A DNA stretch of 64,000 nt from Panonychus citri (GCF_014898815.1 NW_026515544.1:1302001-1366000); one strand, 5' to 3'. Counted from the stretch's first letter, positions 47,738 through 60,629 are shown. Made by a program: numbers and translations. The notes: a model not told the origin generated them from the letters alone.

Positions 47738-50700
47738 ATGAGATCTAATCTACTCTGGAAGGAGCAATTTAATGATCGAGAGGGAAGTCCATTGTGGTGA
47801 GTTTATTTGTCCATCAGTTAGTTTATTGTTATTATTAGTTAATTGTTCGCATTGATTTAATTGTGACCGTTTGATTTTCAGCATGTATGATGTGGCCTTT
47901 AGTCCTGATAATAATCATGTCGCTGCTACCGGAGGGACTAATATTTATATTTACAACTCGAAGGACGGAGTTTTGGTAACATCATTAAAGAATCACCGAG
48001 AAACAGTTGAGTTTGCAATTGGAATAGTTAATCATAAACAATTAAACTTAATTGCCATTTAATTTACTTAGGTTTTAGGCTTATCTTATTCTATGGATGG
48101 CCGACGATTTGCCTCTGGGTCAGCTGATAAACAAGTGATTATCTGGACATCCAAATATGAAGGGATTCTCAAATATTCGTGAGTAATTTAAGATAATCAA
48201 ATGATTAGAATTAAATTTAATTCATCTCTCTTATATATGTCTCTCTCTAAAGGCACAATGAAAGTGTCCGTTGTTTACAATTTAATCCAATTACTGGTCA
48301 ATTGGTCAGTTGTGCTAATCTCGATTTTGGTATCTGGTCACCCGATCAAAAGTCTGTAATTAAACATAAAATCTCATCACCGATTAATTGTTGCGCTTGG
48401 TCACCCGATGGTCATCATTTAGCACTTGGTACAAATGCTGGATTTATATCACTTCGATCAAGGGTAAATATTAGATTACAATTAAAATAGAAAATCAAAT
48501 CACCGTAAATTTTAATCATAACTATTAGATTGGTGAAGAAAAGCAAAGAATTGATAAAATGGGTTCGTCGATTGGTTCAATTTGGGGAATTACATTTATC
48601 TCCAATCGGGAAGACGATTCAATCACATTGGTTACTGTTGATTGGTCTAAATCATTGACATTTTTTGACATCTCAGGTAAACAGGTAAGTTAATTGTTCG
48701 ATACAATTAGTGAGAAAAACAATCATCACCGTTAATTGTTGTTGCTCATTTTGATTGATAAAAGATCGGTAAGGATCGTCCTATTGGATACGAACCTTTG
48801 TCATTACAATGTTTCCAAGGCGGTGATTATTTACTAATTAGTGGGACTAATCGAGAGGCCACTTTACACTCACGGGAGGGAATTACAATCGGCTCAGTCC
48901 ACAAAGATACCGGGTGGATATGGTCAGCGAAACCCTCATCCGATGGTAGTAAAGTTGTAAGTAATTTTCTCAATGGAAAATTAAATCATTATAATTACTA
49001 AATGTTGATTGTTGATTGTAGGCAATGACCACTCAAAATGGTAACTTAATTGTTTGCGAATTAATTTTCTCAACAATTCATAGTTTATATAAAGATCGTT
49101 ATGCTTATCGGGAAAATATGTCCGATGTTATATTCAGCATTTAATTACTGAAGAAAAAGGTAAATTAATTAGCTGATTAGTTTCCTAATTGTATTAATAA
49201 CTTTTCTATTCCAATATTAGTTAGGATTAAATGTCGAGATTTAGTTAAACGATTGGCAATTTTCAAGAATCGATTAGCAGTAAGTATTTTAATCTGATTT
49301 ACGAACAATTAAATTGTTGAATTGAACAATTAAACGTTTAGGGTGAATTTGTTTTCTCTCTTATTAGATTCAATTGTCCGAGCGAATCGTGATCTATGAA
49401 TTGACCTCAGAAAATTTATCATCAAATGATATGCATTATAAAGTAAAGGAGAAAATTAATCAAAAGTTTGATTGTAATTCGTTAATTGTTACATCTAATT
49501 GTTTGGTAATTTGCTCGGAAAGGAAATTGCAATGTTATTCCTTTCAGGGTCACCTTGAACGCGAATGGGTATTGGACAGTTCAATAAGGTATCTACGAGC
49601 AGTTGGAGGTTCAATCGGTCGAGAATCAATATTAATCGGCCTTAAATCAGGTCAAATTGTTCAGATTTTCATTAATAATCCGTTTCCAGTGAACATTGTC
49701 AAGATCACGAATCCAGTTCGATGTCTTGACCTGAGTATGTTTCGTAAAAAATTATCAATAGTCGATGATAAAAGTAACCTTTATGTTTACGATTTATCGA
49801 CCAAGGATCTAATCTATCAGGTAAAATCATCACCGTAATTGTGAATCAACAATTAAGTTAATTGTTCCTCTTTGATTACAGGAAAAAAATGCCAATAGTG
49901 TTGCTTGGAACAGCCAATTTGAAGATATGATTTGTTATTCCGGTTTGGGTAACCTTTCAATCAAAGCTTCAGATTTTCCAGTTCATCGTCAACAATTACA
50001 GGTAATTTATTGACAATCAATTAATAGATTAGTTAATTTAGTTAATCTAATTTAGGGAATTGTTGTTGGTTTTTGTGGAGCTAAAGTTTTCTGTCTAAAT
50101 TACGATGCAATCTCATCAATTGAAGTGTCACAATCAGTGCCAATGTATCAATACATTGAGAGGAAAATGTTTAGGTATAAATGGAATTGGTTGTTAATTG
50201 TTGTTGATTGTTTAAACTAATTGTTTCTCTTTCATATTAATATTAGAAAAGCCTATCAAACTGCCTGTTTAAAGGTGACTGATTATGATTGGGAACAATT
50301 AGCTCATACAGCTCTTGATTCAATTGAATTAACAATCGCCAAGAAAGGATTTACTCGAACTCGAAATTATCTTTACCTTGAGCTTATCCATAATTATCTT
50401 GTCTCCGGATTAACATCCAACAAATCAACTGAGATTTCATTTCTCGGCGATGTACTGGCCTATCGTGGTCAATTTACCGAAGCAGCTCGATTATATAAAC
50501 AGGCTGGACACGACGATAAAGCGGTTAACATGTACACTGACCTGAGGATGTTTGATCAAGCCCAAGATTTAGTTGAATCAAGTGATACCGTTTACAAGAA
50601 ACAATTAGCCGTTAAAAGAGCTGATTGGGTTCACAATATAAATGAACCAAGAGCAGCGGCTGAAATGTACTTATCAGCCGGTGATGTGACCAAAGCAATT

Positions 50701-52697
50701 GAGATAATGGGTCAACATGGTTGGGTCGATATGTAAGCCAATCAAATCAAGATAATCTAACTGAATTAACTTTAATCACTTCCTCTCTCTCTCTCAGGCT
50801 AATGAATGTAATTCGTACCCTGGACAAAGGTGACCACAACAATTTATCCCTTTGTGCCTCTTACCTGATTAAACATAAACAATTTTTCACCGCCGCTGAA
50901 GTTTATGACAAAATGGGCGATCATGTTAATCTAGCAAAAGTATACGTTGAATCAAATCAATGGGACGAAGCATTTAAATTAGTTAATCAATATCCCGATA
51001 TGAGGGAAACTGTTTATCTACCTTATGCTAAATGGTTAGCAGAAAATGATAAATTCATTGAGGCTCAACAAGGTAAAAGAAAATAAATAATCATCTTAGA
51101 TTAGTTAATCTCTTGGATTAAATCACTAACAACTATTCAATTATTCACTATTAAGCCTTTCATAAAGCAGGAGCAATTGGCGATGCTTTAAATTATCTTA
51201 ATCAGCTGATGGAAAATGCAATTAACGAGTGTAGGTTTAATGATGCTTCTTATTATTGTTGGATATTGTCAACTCAATGTCTTGAATTAGCTGAATCTTC
51301 AACACCACAATCAAGCCGACAGATTAAATTGTTACAAAAGTTCAATCAATTCCAGAATCAAGCTGATATTTATTTCGCTTACCATAATATTCACAGATAC
51401 ATTGTAAGTATTAATTAACTTTTCCCCTCTAATTGTTTACAATAATTGATTGATTAATTTACCTCTGTTGCTTAATTAATTTAGGAAGAGCCATTTACCT
51501 CATTTTTTCCTGATGCACTTTTCTCAATGGCAAGATACCTTTACCATGAAACATTGGACCTTGATTTACCTGGAATATCAAAAGTGTTAGTGTATAATTA
51601 GATTGATTGTTGATTAATGGTTGACAATTAACTATTTTCATTTCATTTAGGTCAATACTTTACGCTTTCGCTAAACAAGGTCGCAATCTTGGTGCCTTCA
51701 AATTGGCTCGACTTATTTATGAGAAACTTCATAATCTTAAGATACCAAGTAGATTTGAAGAGGCAATTGAAATGGCCGATGTTACAATTAGAGCTAAACC
51801 ATTCAGTGATTCTGAGGTAATTAGCTAATTGTTAACACTGGAAATTACTAATGATATTGATTAACAATTTAATTCTATTAGGATTTGTTACCATTGTGTT
51901 ATCGTTGCTCAACAACTAATCCTCTTTATAATAGTAAAGGAAATCAATGTATTAATTGTCAACAACCTTATATTTTTTCATTCGCTAATTTTGGTGAGTT
52001 TAATTGTCAGTTAATTGTTGTCAATTGTTCAATTGTAAATTTCATTTCTTTTCTTTGTATTGATTTCATCAGATATTCTACCTTTGGTTGAGTTTAAATT
52101 GGAAGATGATTTAGATGAAAATGAAGCTCTCAAGATAATTAATCACGAATCGGTTACATTTAAAAGTCTATTAGAACCTAAGGTGAAAAATACTAATGAT
52201 GGTAGAGGAGGAAACGGAAGTGGGTGGAAGGAGGAATATGATTCTAATTATCAAGCTCTCAGATTCGATGATAATGATCAGTTAAATGAATCAAATTCTT
52301 ATGGTATTGAATCGGGTGTTGAGAAAAGTTCATGGGTTGAAGATCCGTTTACTGAAAGAATGGCCACTTTTCAAGAAACTGACCTCGATTATAAGCCGAT
52401 CACAGTTGATGCCCGATTATTGTCCACTATTAATCCGTCCGATATTCTGGTCGTCAAGTGGCCTCAACCGTTAAAATACGTTTCTATCGTAATCTAATGC
52501 CCGACATTCAAATATCTTTATGTCAACATTGCTTCAGGGTAAATATTAAACTCTTAAAGTTAATCAATCCGATCAATTAATCTAATCATCTCAATTGTGA
52601 TTAGTTTTTCCATACAGATGAATTAGAGATGCAAATTTTACAGAATGGACATTGTCCATTTTGTCGTAATTCAAGTAAATTAACTGGAAATACTTGA
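47738..52697 (+). CDS. IFT122: Intraflagellar transport protein 122 (IFT-A), with two one-base losses
   Basis: IFT122 is a core IFT-A subunit required for retrograde ciliary transport and membrane-protein import. Nineteen exons join with consistent phases: 47,738-47,796; 47,882-48,005; 48,072-48,178; 48,253-48,463; 48,529-48,684; 48,765-48,956; 49,022-49,159; 49,221-49,279; 49,368-49,820; 49,882-50,001; 50,056-50,174; 50,247-50,732; 50,798-51,072; 51,156-51,403; 51,485-51,585; 51,651-51,816; 51,882-51,993; 52,073-52,538; 52,605-52,697. The product is about 1,228 residues, close to vertebrate IFT122. N-terminal WD40 propellers (GRRFASGSADKQVIIWTSKYE) are followed by the conserved VRIKCRDLVKRLAI and by helical TPR-like repeats. 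Two C-terminal zinc-binding clusters follow (LCYRCSTTNP...CINCQQPY; LCQHCFRFFH...GHCPFC). One base is missing at about 49,132 and one at about 52,481; translation is conserved on both sides of each. The exon 2 donor is unusual (GTTGAG). Confidence 0.95.
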
Positions 52698-55550
52698 TAA
52701 TTAACTTGGTAAGTGTTTCGTTTTCAATGATAATCAATTTGTATCAACATGTTCAATGTAACAATCTAATTACAATCAACTGGTTACAATTAAATTTTGA
52801 TTCTTTTACAAATCAATTACTTTCAATATTAATATAAGGCATGAAAATTTAATCACCACAGTTTAATTACTTTAATCATTGAGATTGATGATTTATTTTA
52901 ATTGTGCTAAAATCTGTCAATGATTATCATTGGCAAAGGTTAATTGTAATAATCATTTTGTAGCAATATTAATTAAAGCAATTAAGAAGGACAAATGAAA
53001 ATTAATATGAATTGTTAATTGTGTGTGTGTGTGTTGGACAATTAACTTGATTACCTAAACCCTAAAGGTTAATCTGGTAATCTTATATTGTTAACTGTTA
53101 ATTAGTTAATTAATTTATTTTATCCTTTAATTTGTTTTCATCTTCAAATTGATTGTAAACATTTTAAATTGTAAATGAAGAAACAAAATCAAATTAAATT
53201 GCTGTTTTCACCTTCAGGAAACAATCAATTGATTATGATGATCATGATTTTAAACAATCAGACAACATTGTCCAATCAACAACAACAATTTAATCAACAA
53301 TTTACCGCACCCATTTAAATTGTTAATCATGATTATCAACTTGTCCAGTTTAATGGTAACAAGTTTGATTAACTGAAACTTGTCATTAACAAATAAGGAA
53401 AAAGTTAATTTAGTTTTGCAATTTGATTAACCTCTTCCCAATCATTAAATTGTTGCTCATTTGATTAAAACCTTTCAATTAAAAATTGAGCAAAAACACA
53501 AATTGATTAGTTAAATTGTTATTTCCGAGTAATCAACTGATTGTTATAATAAATGTTACAAATAATTTCCAATTCAAATTGGTTAATTAGAGACAAAATC
53601 ATCATCATCACCATCAAGTTTGATGATTAAGGAAAATCAACACTTAATTAATTGTCAGAAATTAACTAATTGTTGATAATAACCTTCAATGATTACGATT
53701 GAACATTTTAAAATGATTTGATTGTAAATTTCAGCTGATTTGATAATCAAATATAATCAATTGAACAACTCTAATTAAAGGTTAACTAATCAGAATTAAA
53801 ATTTTTGATTGATTAGGATTAGTTAATTTGTTAAATGTCTGATTAGGATTAATGAAAAAGGACAAAGTTTACCGTTGATTGTGATTAATTTGATTCTATT
53901 TAATCATAATCAACTTTTTCGAGTCGATGATTTTTCTGACCTTTTTAATTGGAGAAAAAAGTTTTTTGATTAATTGTTAACGATTATTATTTGATTGAAC
54001 TCTCCAACATCAAATCATCTTAATTAACAGTCTCTAACTTTAAGCAATTAAAGATCTTACTGATTGATGATCTGTTGAACAATTAGCTGATCATGTTTAT
54101 TAAATTGCCTGATATTTAAATTATGATGATGATTGTAAATTGATATTGAAATTTGATTGTTAACAATTGATTTAAATAATTTAGGTGCACCAGGAAATAT
54201 CATTCATCTAATTATAATGTCTGACAATTAACATGATACATATTCAAATTGTTAACAATTAAGAATCAATTTTCACCTATTGGAAAGGAAAAAACAAAAT
54301 TTTCAAACAATTTAACAATCGTAATTACAATTAACAATCAACAATTTGTCCATGATGATGGTTTAACTTAACTGTCATTGAATTGGATTAGTAAACTAGA
54401 AAACATTTAACCACAACAATTAATTTAATTTTCTTGCTGTTAAAAGTTGCAAATGATTTGATAATAAGATTAATTGTAAACCGATTGCTAAAAATAATGA
54501 TTAAGATTATCAACTATTAATAATAACAATTAACTTTGTGATAATATTACAGAAAATTAAAGCAACAACAATTGCTTAATTGTTGGTGTATATTAATTAC
54601 AAAGATTAAGAATCAAGTTAAATTAAGTTAATCAAGGTTAACCAGAATGATTAGATTAAAACCAGTTAACAACAATTAACAGTTTCTAATTGTTTACCCA
54701 ACATTTTACTAATATTACATAGTAAATAATAGTAACAATTAACTGAATGAGAAACTTTAATTACATAGATGATTAAAGTTTAAAACAAGTTTAATTGTAA
54801 TTACCTTGAAAACGATAGTCAAACAATTAAACAATTAGTTGTTATTTTCTGATGAGAATCAAATATAATTTAATTAACAAGGTTAATCTAAATATTAAAT
54901 TAATTTCATTAAACCATTTTAACAATCAAATTTAATTATCAATGGCAGGTTAGAGGTTAATTGTAATCATGACAATTACAAAGGTCAGTTAATTGTTGGC
55001 CAATTTAAACTTAAATATATACAACTAATACAATTATTATTAACATTAACTACTTATTGTAACTTAATTAAATGTCATCAACCTGATTGTTGAATTTGTA
55101 AATTGCAAAAGTTTGTCACAATTAAAGGTAAATGAATTAACCTTGTTGCAAAAATGAACAAACAAATTGTTATGATTAAAATTAAATTGTTGATCATTAA
55201 ACTTGTCAATGTTATCAATGTTATTAATAACATTGATTTTGATGGTAACAACAATCAACAACCATTAATTAAGTATCACAATTAATTACAATTAATCTCA
55301 TAGGTGATCAAGGATCAGTCTTATGTATTATTATGATACATTTACTTCCGGAGTTGTTAAGGTTTGTTGAAATCGCAATTAACTGTTGTTAATTGTTAAT
55401 GATAATGATTAGATGTTGATCTCCATGTGTCAGTCAAAATTTCTGGGTGAGAGAAAGAGAAAGTGACCATTAAAAGAAAGGGAGGAAAGAGAAGATAAAT
55501 CTTCGTTCTCTCTCTCTCTCTCTCTCAATATATCGAAGTGACCACAAGGA
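52698..55550. other. AT-rich intergenic region
   Basis: About 2.9 kb without a supportable gene or a clear transposon. It is dense in AACAATTAA/TTAATTGTT words and contains a short GT run near 53,020. Open frames here are Asn/Ile-rich and unconvincing. Confidence 0.55.
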
Positions 55551-55558
55551 TGACGTCA
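55551..55558. promoter_or_regulatory. CRE palindrome TGACGTCA
   Basis: Perfect consensus CRE, the CREB/ATF site, 61 bases upstream of a TATA box and directly after a CT run (55,507-55,526). Confidence 0.5.
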
Positions 55559-55603
55559 AAATTGAAATTCGAAGAGAGCAAAAAAAGGTAGTTACCAAAA
55601 GTA

Positions 55604-55612
55604 GCCTGAGGC
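55604..55612. promoter_or_regulatory. AP-2 site GCCTGAGGC
   Basis: Canonical AP-2 binding site (GCC-TGA-GGC) 7 bases upstream of the TATA box of the secreted-protein gene. Function is inferred. Confidence 0.5.
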
Positions 55613-55619
55613 CAGTTGA

Positions 55620-55627
55620 TATAAATA
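55620..55627 (+). promoter_or_regulatory. TATA box TATAAATA
   Basis: Strong TATA box 125 bases upstream of the start codon of the secreted-protein gene. Transcription would begin around 55,650. Confidence 0.6.
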
Positions 55628-55744
55628 AGAGAAACGCCTTAGCCAACAATCTGATCATTTTAAATTGTTCACTTGAAAGTAACAGATTAATTGTTGATTA
55701 ACAGTAATATCAATCGAAACTTAAATTTGGTCTAAAAAATCAAG

Positions 55745-56943
55745 ATGAAATTCATTGTAAGTTATTGGTTTCTTTTTGTTTTCTCAGTTGATTGTTGAAT
55801 AATTGTGACAATTTATTGATCACATTATTTTCATTTCTCTCTTTCTCTCTCGATATTGATGTGTCATCTTAATTGTTGAGTTTTTCTTTCTCTATTTTTT
55901 ATGTATATTAGATTGTTACAGTTCTTATGGTTGTTTCAGTCAACTGTCAATCGCCAGCATTTGATTCATTTATGTCTCGAAATCGTGATTCATTTAACGG
56001 AGTATCATCATCAGCTGTATCTTCCTCTGCATCTCAATCACTTGGACAACAATCAAGTCAACAATTACCCCAATGGCAACAATTAAATGGACGATCATCT
56101 TTTGCTCGATCTCTTAATCCATCAGTTTCATTTGCATCATCATCTGAATCAGTTTCACCTTTTGTCACCTCCAATTCCCATAATCAAGCCTTTAATCCAG
56201 CTCAACAATCAGCTGGATCACCAACAACAATCAGTGGACCAAATTTCCAAACATCAATCACTTTACCCGCTCTTCCACCTCTACCCCAACACCCTGCAGG
56301 CTCACCAGCAGCTTTAGCTCATCAACAACACCACCACCATCAACATCAAAATCAACAATCACAACAACAACAACAACAATTCCAACCTCAACCACAATTA
56401 ACTCACCAATTCTCAACCCATGTTCACAACCATCAAGCTCCATCATCACAACAATTAGCTAATCAACCTTTCCAATCGCCTTTCTTTAATCCCCAAGGTA
56501 ACAATAACTTCCCATTCAATTTCCAATCTCCCCAATCAGCTCCTCTTAATCTTCCAACCCCACCCTCAACCCAACCCACAGCACCACAATCATTTGGTTC
56601 CCTTGGTTTCTCCAACAATTTCTTCAACAATCAACAACAATTCCAACCACAACCACAACAACAACAACAACAACAATCAGCACCTTTACCATCGTCCTTT
56701 AACTCACTACCATCGACCACCATTCGAGCTCCTGGTTTCGAGACAACTTTCGTCTTCATGAGGCCATCCGAACAGCCCACCCAAGGATCATCATTGAGCA
56801 AGTTGGTTCGAGATCCAAGCGGCATTGAAAAGCAAATGTACTTCGTACCAATGCCCAACTACAGTCCACCATCAGTTTACAATACTCAAATTGTCCACTC
56901 TAATCCTCAACCACAACAACAACAACAAGGTCAACAATTATAA
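55745..56943 (+). CDS. Secreted Gln/Ser/Pro-rich protein, function unknown
   Basis: Two exons, 55,745-55,756 (MKFI, ending at GTAAGT) and 55,912-56,943, join in phase 0 to 347 residues. A short first exon carrying only the start of the signal peptide is typical of arthropod cuticle and other secreted proteins. Residues 1-16 (MKFIIVTVLMVVSVNC) form a signal peptide, with cleavage likely before QSPAF. The mature protein is low complexity: Ser-rich (about 20-110), then Gln, His and Pro tracts (about 120-265). A more ordered C-terminal segment follows, RAPGFETTFVFMRPSEQPT with KQMYFVPMPNYSPPSVYN, and a Gln tail ends the protein. There are no Cys residues in the mature part that I can see. It could be a structural extracellular or cuticle protein. 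Regulation: CRE, AP-2 site and TATA box lie just upstream. I do not recognise a family. Confidence 0.8.
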
Positions 56944-59900
56944 ACGGGAGACAATCGTTATAATATAATCAACGAAAGGATCAATTTAAATGTGAAATCA
57001 CCTTGATCATTGATTGATTTCTAGGTTTCAATTTAATTGAAAATCAAATTTTCTTATTATCAATGATACAAAATGATTAATATCTTTAAAGGGAATCAAT
57101 TTAAGTATTACAATCAAATGATTATTGAATTAAGTACTAATCTTATCTGACCAAAGTTAATTTGCTTCTGTATTCAGGATTAATTGTTACAAGAAAAAAA
57201 AACATTAACTGAATAAAAATGAACATTTTTTTTTACAATTAACTGAATTCAATTGATGATCGAAAATTTTAATTACTATAAATGATAAACTTAAGTTACC
57301 TTGACATTTGATCAAATTTCATTGATAAGATTAATCAAATTGATCAATTTTTAATTAGCTTTTTAAAACTTTGTGATAATTAAATTGATTAGATTTGAAT
57401 TCAATTCGATGTTTTTTTTCATATTTCTCGTTAATTGTGACTTCTAGAGACTTATAGAGTTTTATCGATAATTAATTGTCATTGAAAGATCAAGGTCATT
57501 TCGGTGTTTGGTCAACTAGTGCGTTTCGAAATAATTTCATTATTCTTCGCATTTTCAGGTCAGAATTTTTTTGAATAGTTCTTTTCGACGAGGCCAAAAT
57601 CCGATCTCGAAAGTGATTCTTTAGCAAAAGTTGGTCGAAAATGATTAAGCAATTAAAAGACTCGACTAATTGTAACCTTTGGTTTCTAACATACATAGAA
57701 ACAGTTCTGTTCCTCTCTTCGAAAAAAAAACTTTCAAATAACCTCTAGATATGATATTCGATAAATGGTCTGGATGACCTTGAAAATCTCCGCTAAGATT
57801 TTAAATGCTCAATAGAGCCTATGAGAAGCTTAACTGTTTAATTCAGTGATCAGAATTTTGAGAAATCAAAATTTCAAAATTGTTTGACCCTCAACTCTAC
57901 GAGATTGTTTTTTGTTGGTGCTGAACAATATAATTAATTAAATCTAAACTGTCTCTGCAATTTACTAGCATTATATTATAACAATTGCAACGAGTTTCAA
58001 TTGATAAATTCAAATTTAAGTTGAAATTTTTTGTTCTATCCAACATCAAGTTAGTTCACTTCTGAGCCACCAGATGACTCGACATGTAGCGGTGAATTAA
58101 ATTTACCAAATTAATTAATTAATCATTAGCATTGGAGCAAAGCTATTTTAATATAACAATTTAAATCTATTGACAACATTATAATGTCTGAGAAAATGTT
58201 TTGTTACTTATTTGCTTGGCTTGATTCCTATGGCAACAATTAAGTAGCTATGGTGACAGTTTGATAGCAAATAATAATAAACTAATCAACATTTTCGGCA
58301 ATTGATTAGGATGATCAATTATGATTAACGATTTCTCTTAAAATCAGTTGAAGGTTTACAATTAACAAGATCGTATGCTTGATCCTTATACTGTTAATTT
58401 TACTAATTCTTGCGGATTAAATGGTTTGTAACAATTAAAAGCCTCTCAATGGTTAACCAAGATGATTATTGATTTTTGTTTCATCAAAATGATTAGTTGA
58501 TTGTTGTCATCTTAACAACAGTTAACTGGTTGAAAACAAAGTTACACCCAAAGATATTTAATCATAATATGAAAATAAAAAGGTGGAGATGAATTAATTA
58601 TTAACATGGAAACTGATTGTATCTGAATGTGTGTTGACAATTTACTGTTAACTAATTGTAGTTAACGCATTCACAATAATAATAACAATTTAACTGAAAG
58701 CCAACAATTAAAGTTTAAATTGTGATGAATGAGATGAAAACAGTTTCCCAATATAATTAATCAATTTCTCATTTAATTTAAATTAGTGGACACAAATTGA
58801 AGATTTATAATTATCATTAGTAAATTGAAAGTTAATTGTGGTGAAAATTTTACGAATGATAAAAAGTTGATTACAATTAGCATTTCAATAGACATATAAT
58901 TAAGATCAGCAAGTGCAAATCAATTTAGTGGTGAATCAATTGTGATCATAATCAAATTAATGAACCAAATTTAACACAATCAATAACAATTTACACCTTA
59001 ATTATTAACCAACAAACAAAAGGTTATCAAATTAGTTGGACAATCAAAAAAAGTGGAAGTGATTTAGTTAATCAATATATATAAGTAGCCAACTATAATT
59101 AACTAATCAACGAAAAGCTAATCCACAATTAAATATGAAAACGTGATAATAGATTATACAATTTTTTAAATAGCTGTTAATTGTTGGCAATCAATTGATT
59201 ATTAACTATTAATAATGACAAGAAAAAAAGTAAAATTAAATTTGTATTGAAATTGAAAAAAAAAACAAATTCAATCATTAAAAGATTAACACAATCAATA
59301 AGTAAAGACGGAAACAATTTAGATTGACAAGAAAACTTTAAATGAGAACAATTAAATTAATTGTTCTAAACATTTAATCATCTGATTGTGATTATCAATT
59401 AAAAGAGCAATTAATCATTTCTATGGTTAATCAAGAGTAAAGGATTAGTCGTTTGATTGGACAACAGTTCTAATCGATACTTTTCTCGAACAATCAATTA
59501 ATTGTTACCTTAATTGTGGAATTGGTGAGATAGGGGAAGAGGAAGAGAGACAGAGTGAGAAAGTGAGAGAGACAGATCAATAGACAGAATGGACTAGCTG
59601 AATCGAAAGAGAAGATAAAGGGGAACAAAAGAGGGGAAAAAGTTCGAGATGAAAATTCGATATTTCTAAGTTCTAATCACTAACATTGTGAACATCGGAC
59701 AGACAACCTCAATTTGGAGTATTTATAAATTGTGATTATGGTGAACTTTGTTTAGGAATAGCAATTGATTAGTGATTAGTGTTTAGTGTAATATTCAAGG
59801 TGATTTACTAACCAAATCGGATTAATCAACAATCAACAATTGATAAACAATTTGGACAAACAATTGGCGTAAGTACAATCAAAGTAAATCTCAAATTATC

Positions 59901-60577
59901 AGATCGATATTTTTGATGTTGATTGTTAAAAGTGAAATGAGGACGAGATTGTGAACAAAATTAATTGTTACCTTGAATTGTTTCATATCAAACCAGTTAA
60001 TCAACATTGACAATAAAATATAGTAGCTGAATGTTGATAAGATCATAAACTAATTATAATTAAGTATCAGGTAATTTCATTAACCTCTTACTTTTAGAGG
60101 TCGATGTCAACTTCCGTTCTGAGTGTCTTAATTATGGTATGAATAACCTTAGAACTTTTAATTGTAAATGATTAAGGATATCATATATTCGTGTATGATA
60201 AGTTTACATGTTGATCTTATTTCTGTTGTTGTTTATTGTTTACCTGAGTTTCTTAATGAAGATTATTAACCGAAGCGAAACTTTTTTTTTGGTGAAACTT
60301 TTTATTCACCAAACGTCAACCTTATATTGTATATTGTATACACACAAATACACATACACATACACTCATACAGGGTAAATTTTAACGCTGATGATGGTTA
60401 ATTGTTAATCACTTTGTGTTATATCAACCAGATTAATCGTTGAAAAATCAACTACCATCTCAATTGTAGTGCCAATCGGTTTCTGGTTGAAAGTTCATTT
60501 AAAGAAAAGTTAATTTTAAGTTGATAGTTTCAGGAGGAGACATGATGGAAATTCATACAGAATTATCTTCATCTCTT

Positions 60578-60581
<4 letters not shown>
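56944..60581. other. Intergenic region with a compositionally different patch
   Basis: This starts with the 3' UTR of the secreted-protein gene. At 57,480-57,930 the sequence lacks the usual AACAATTAA words and triplet repeats and is richer in CG-containing words; it may be an old insertion or a decayed gene. A CTCF-like partial match is at 58,067. Around 59,520-59,880 there is a GAGA-rich patch, a TATTTATAA box-like element near 59,720 and a possible donor GGC|GTAAGT near 59,870, which could be a non-coding first exon, but no coding partner is visible. Confidence 0.4.
57212..57217 (+). terminator. Possible polyadenylation signal AATAAA
   Basis: AATAAA 269 bases after the stop of the secreted-protein gene. 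Confidence 0.35.

Positions 60582-60627
<46 letters not shown>
60582..60627. repeat. (CT)n microsatellite, about 22 units
   Basis: Uninterrupted CT dinucleotides followed by CCTCAT triplet-like repeats. Confidence 0.95.

Positions 60628-60629
<2 letters not shown>

Noticed and set aside
56258..56858. Val/Glu- and Cys-rich minus-strand open frames
   Set aside because: Antisense of the CAA/CAC repeats in the secreted-protein gene.
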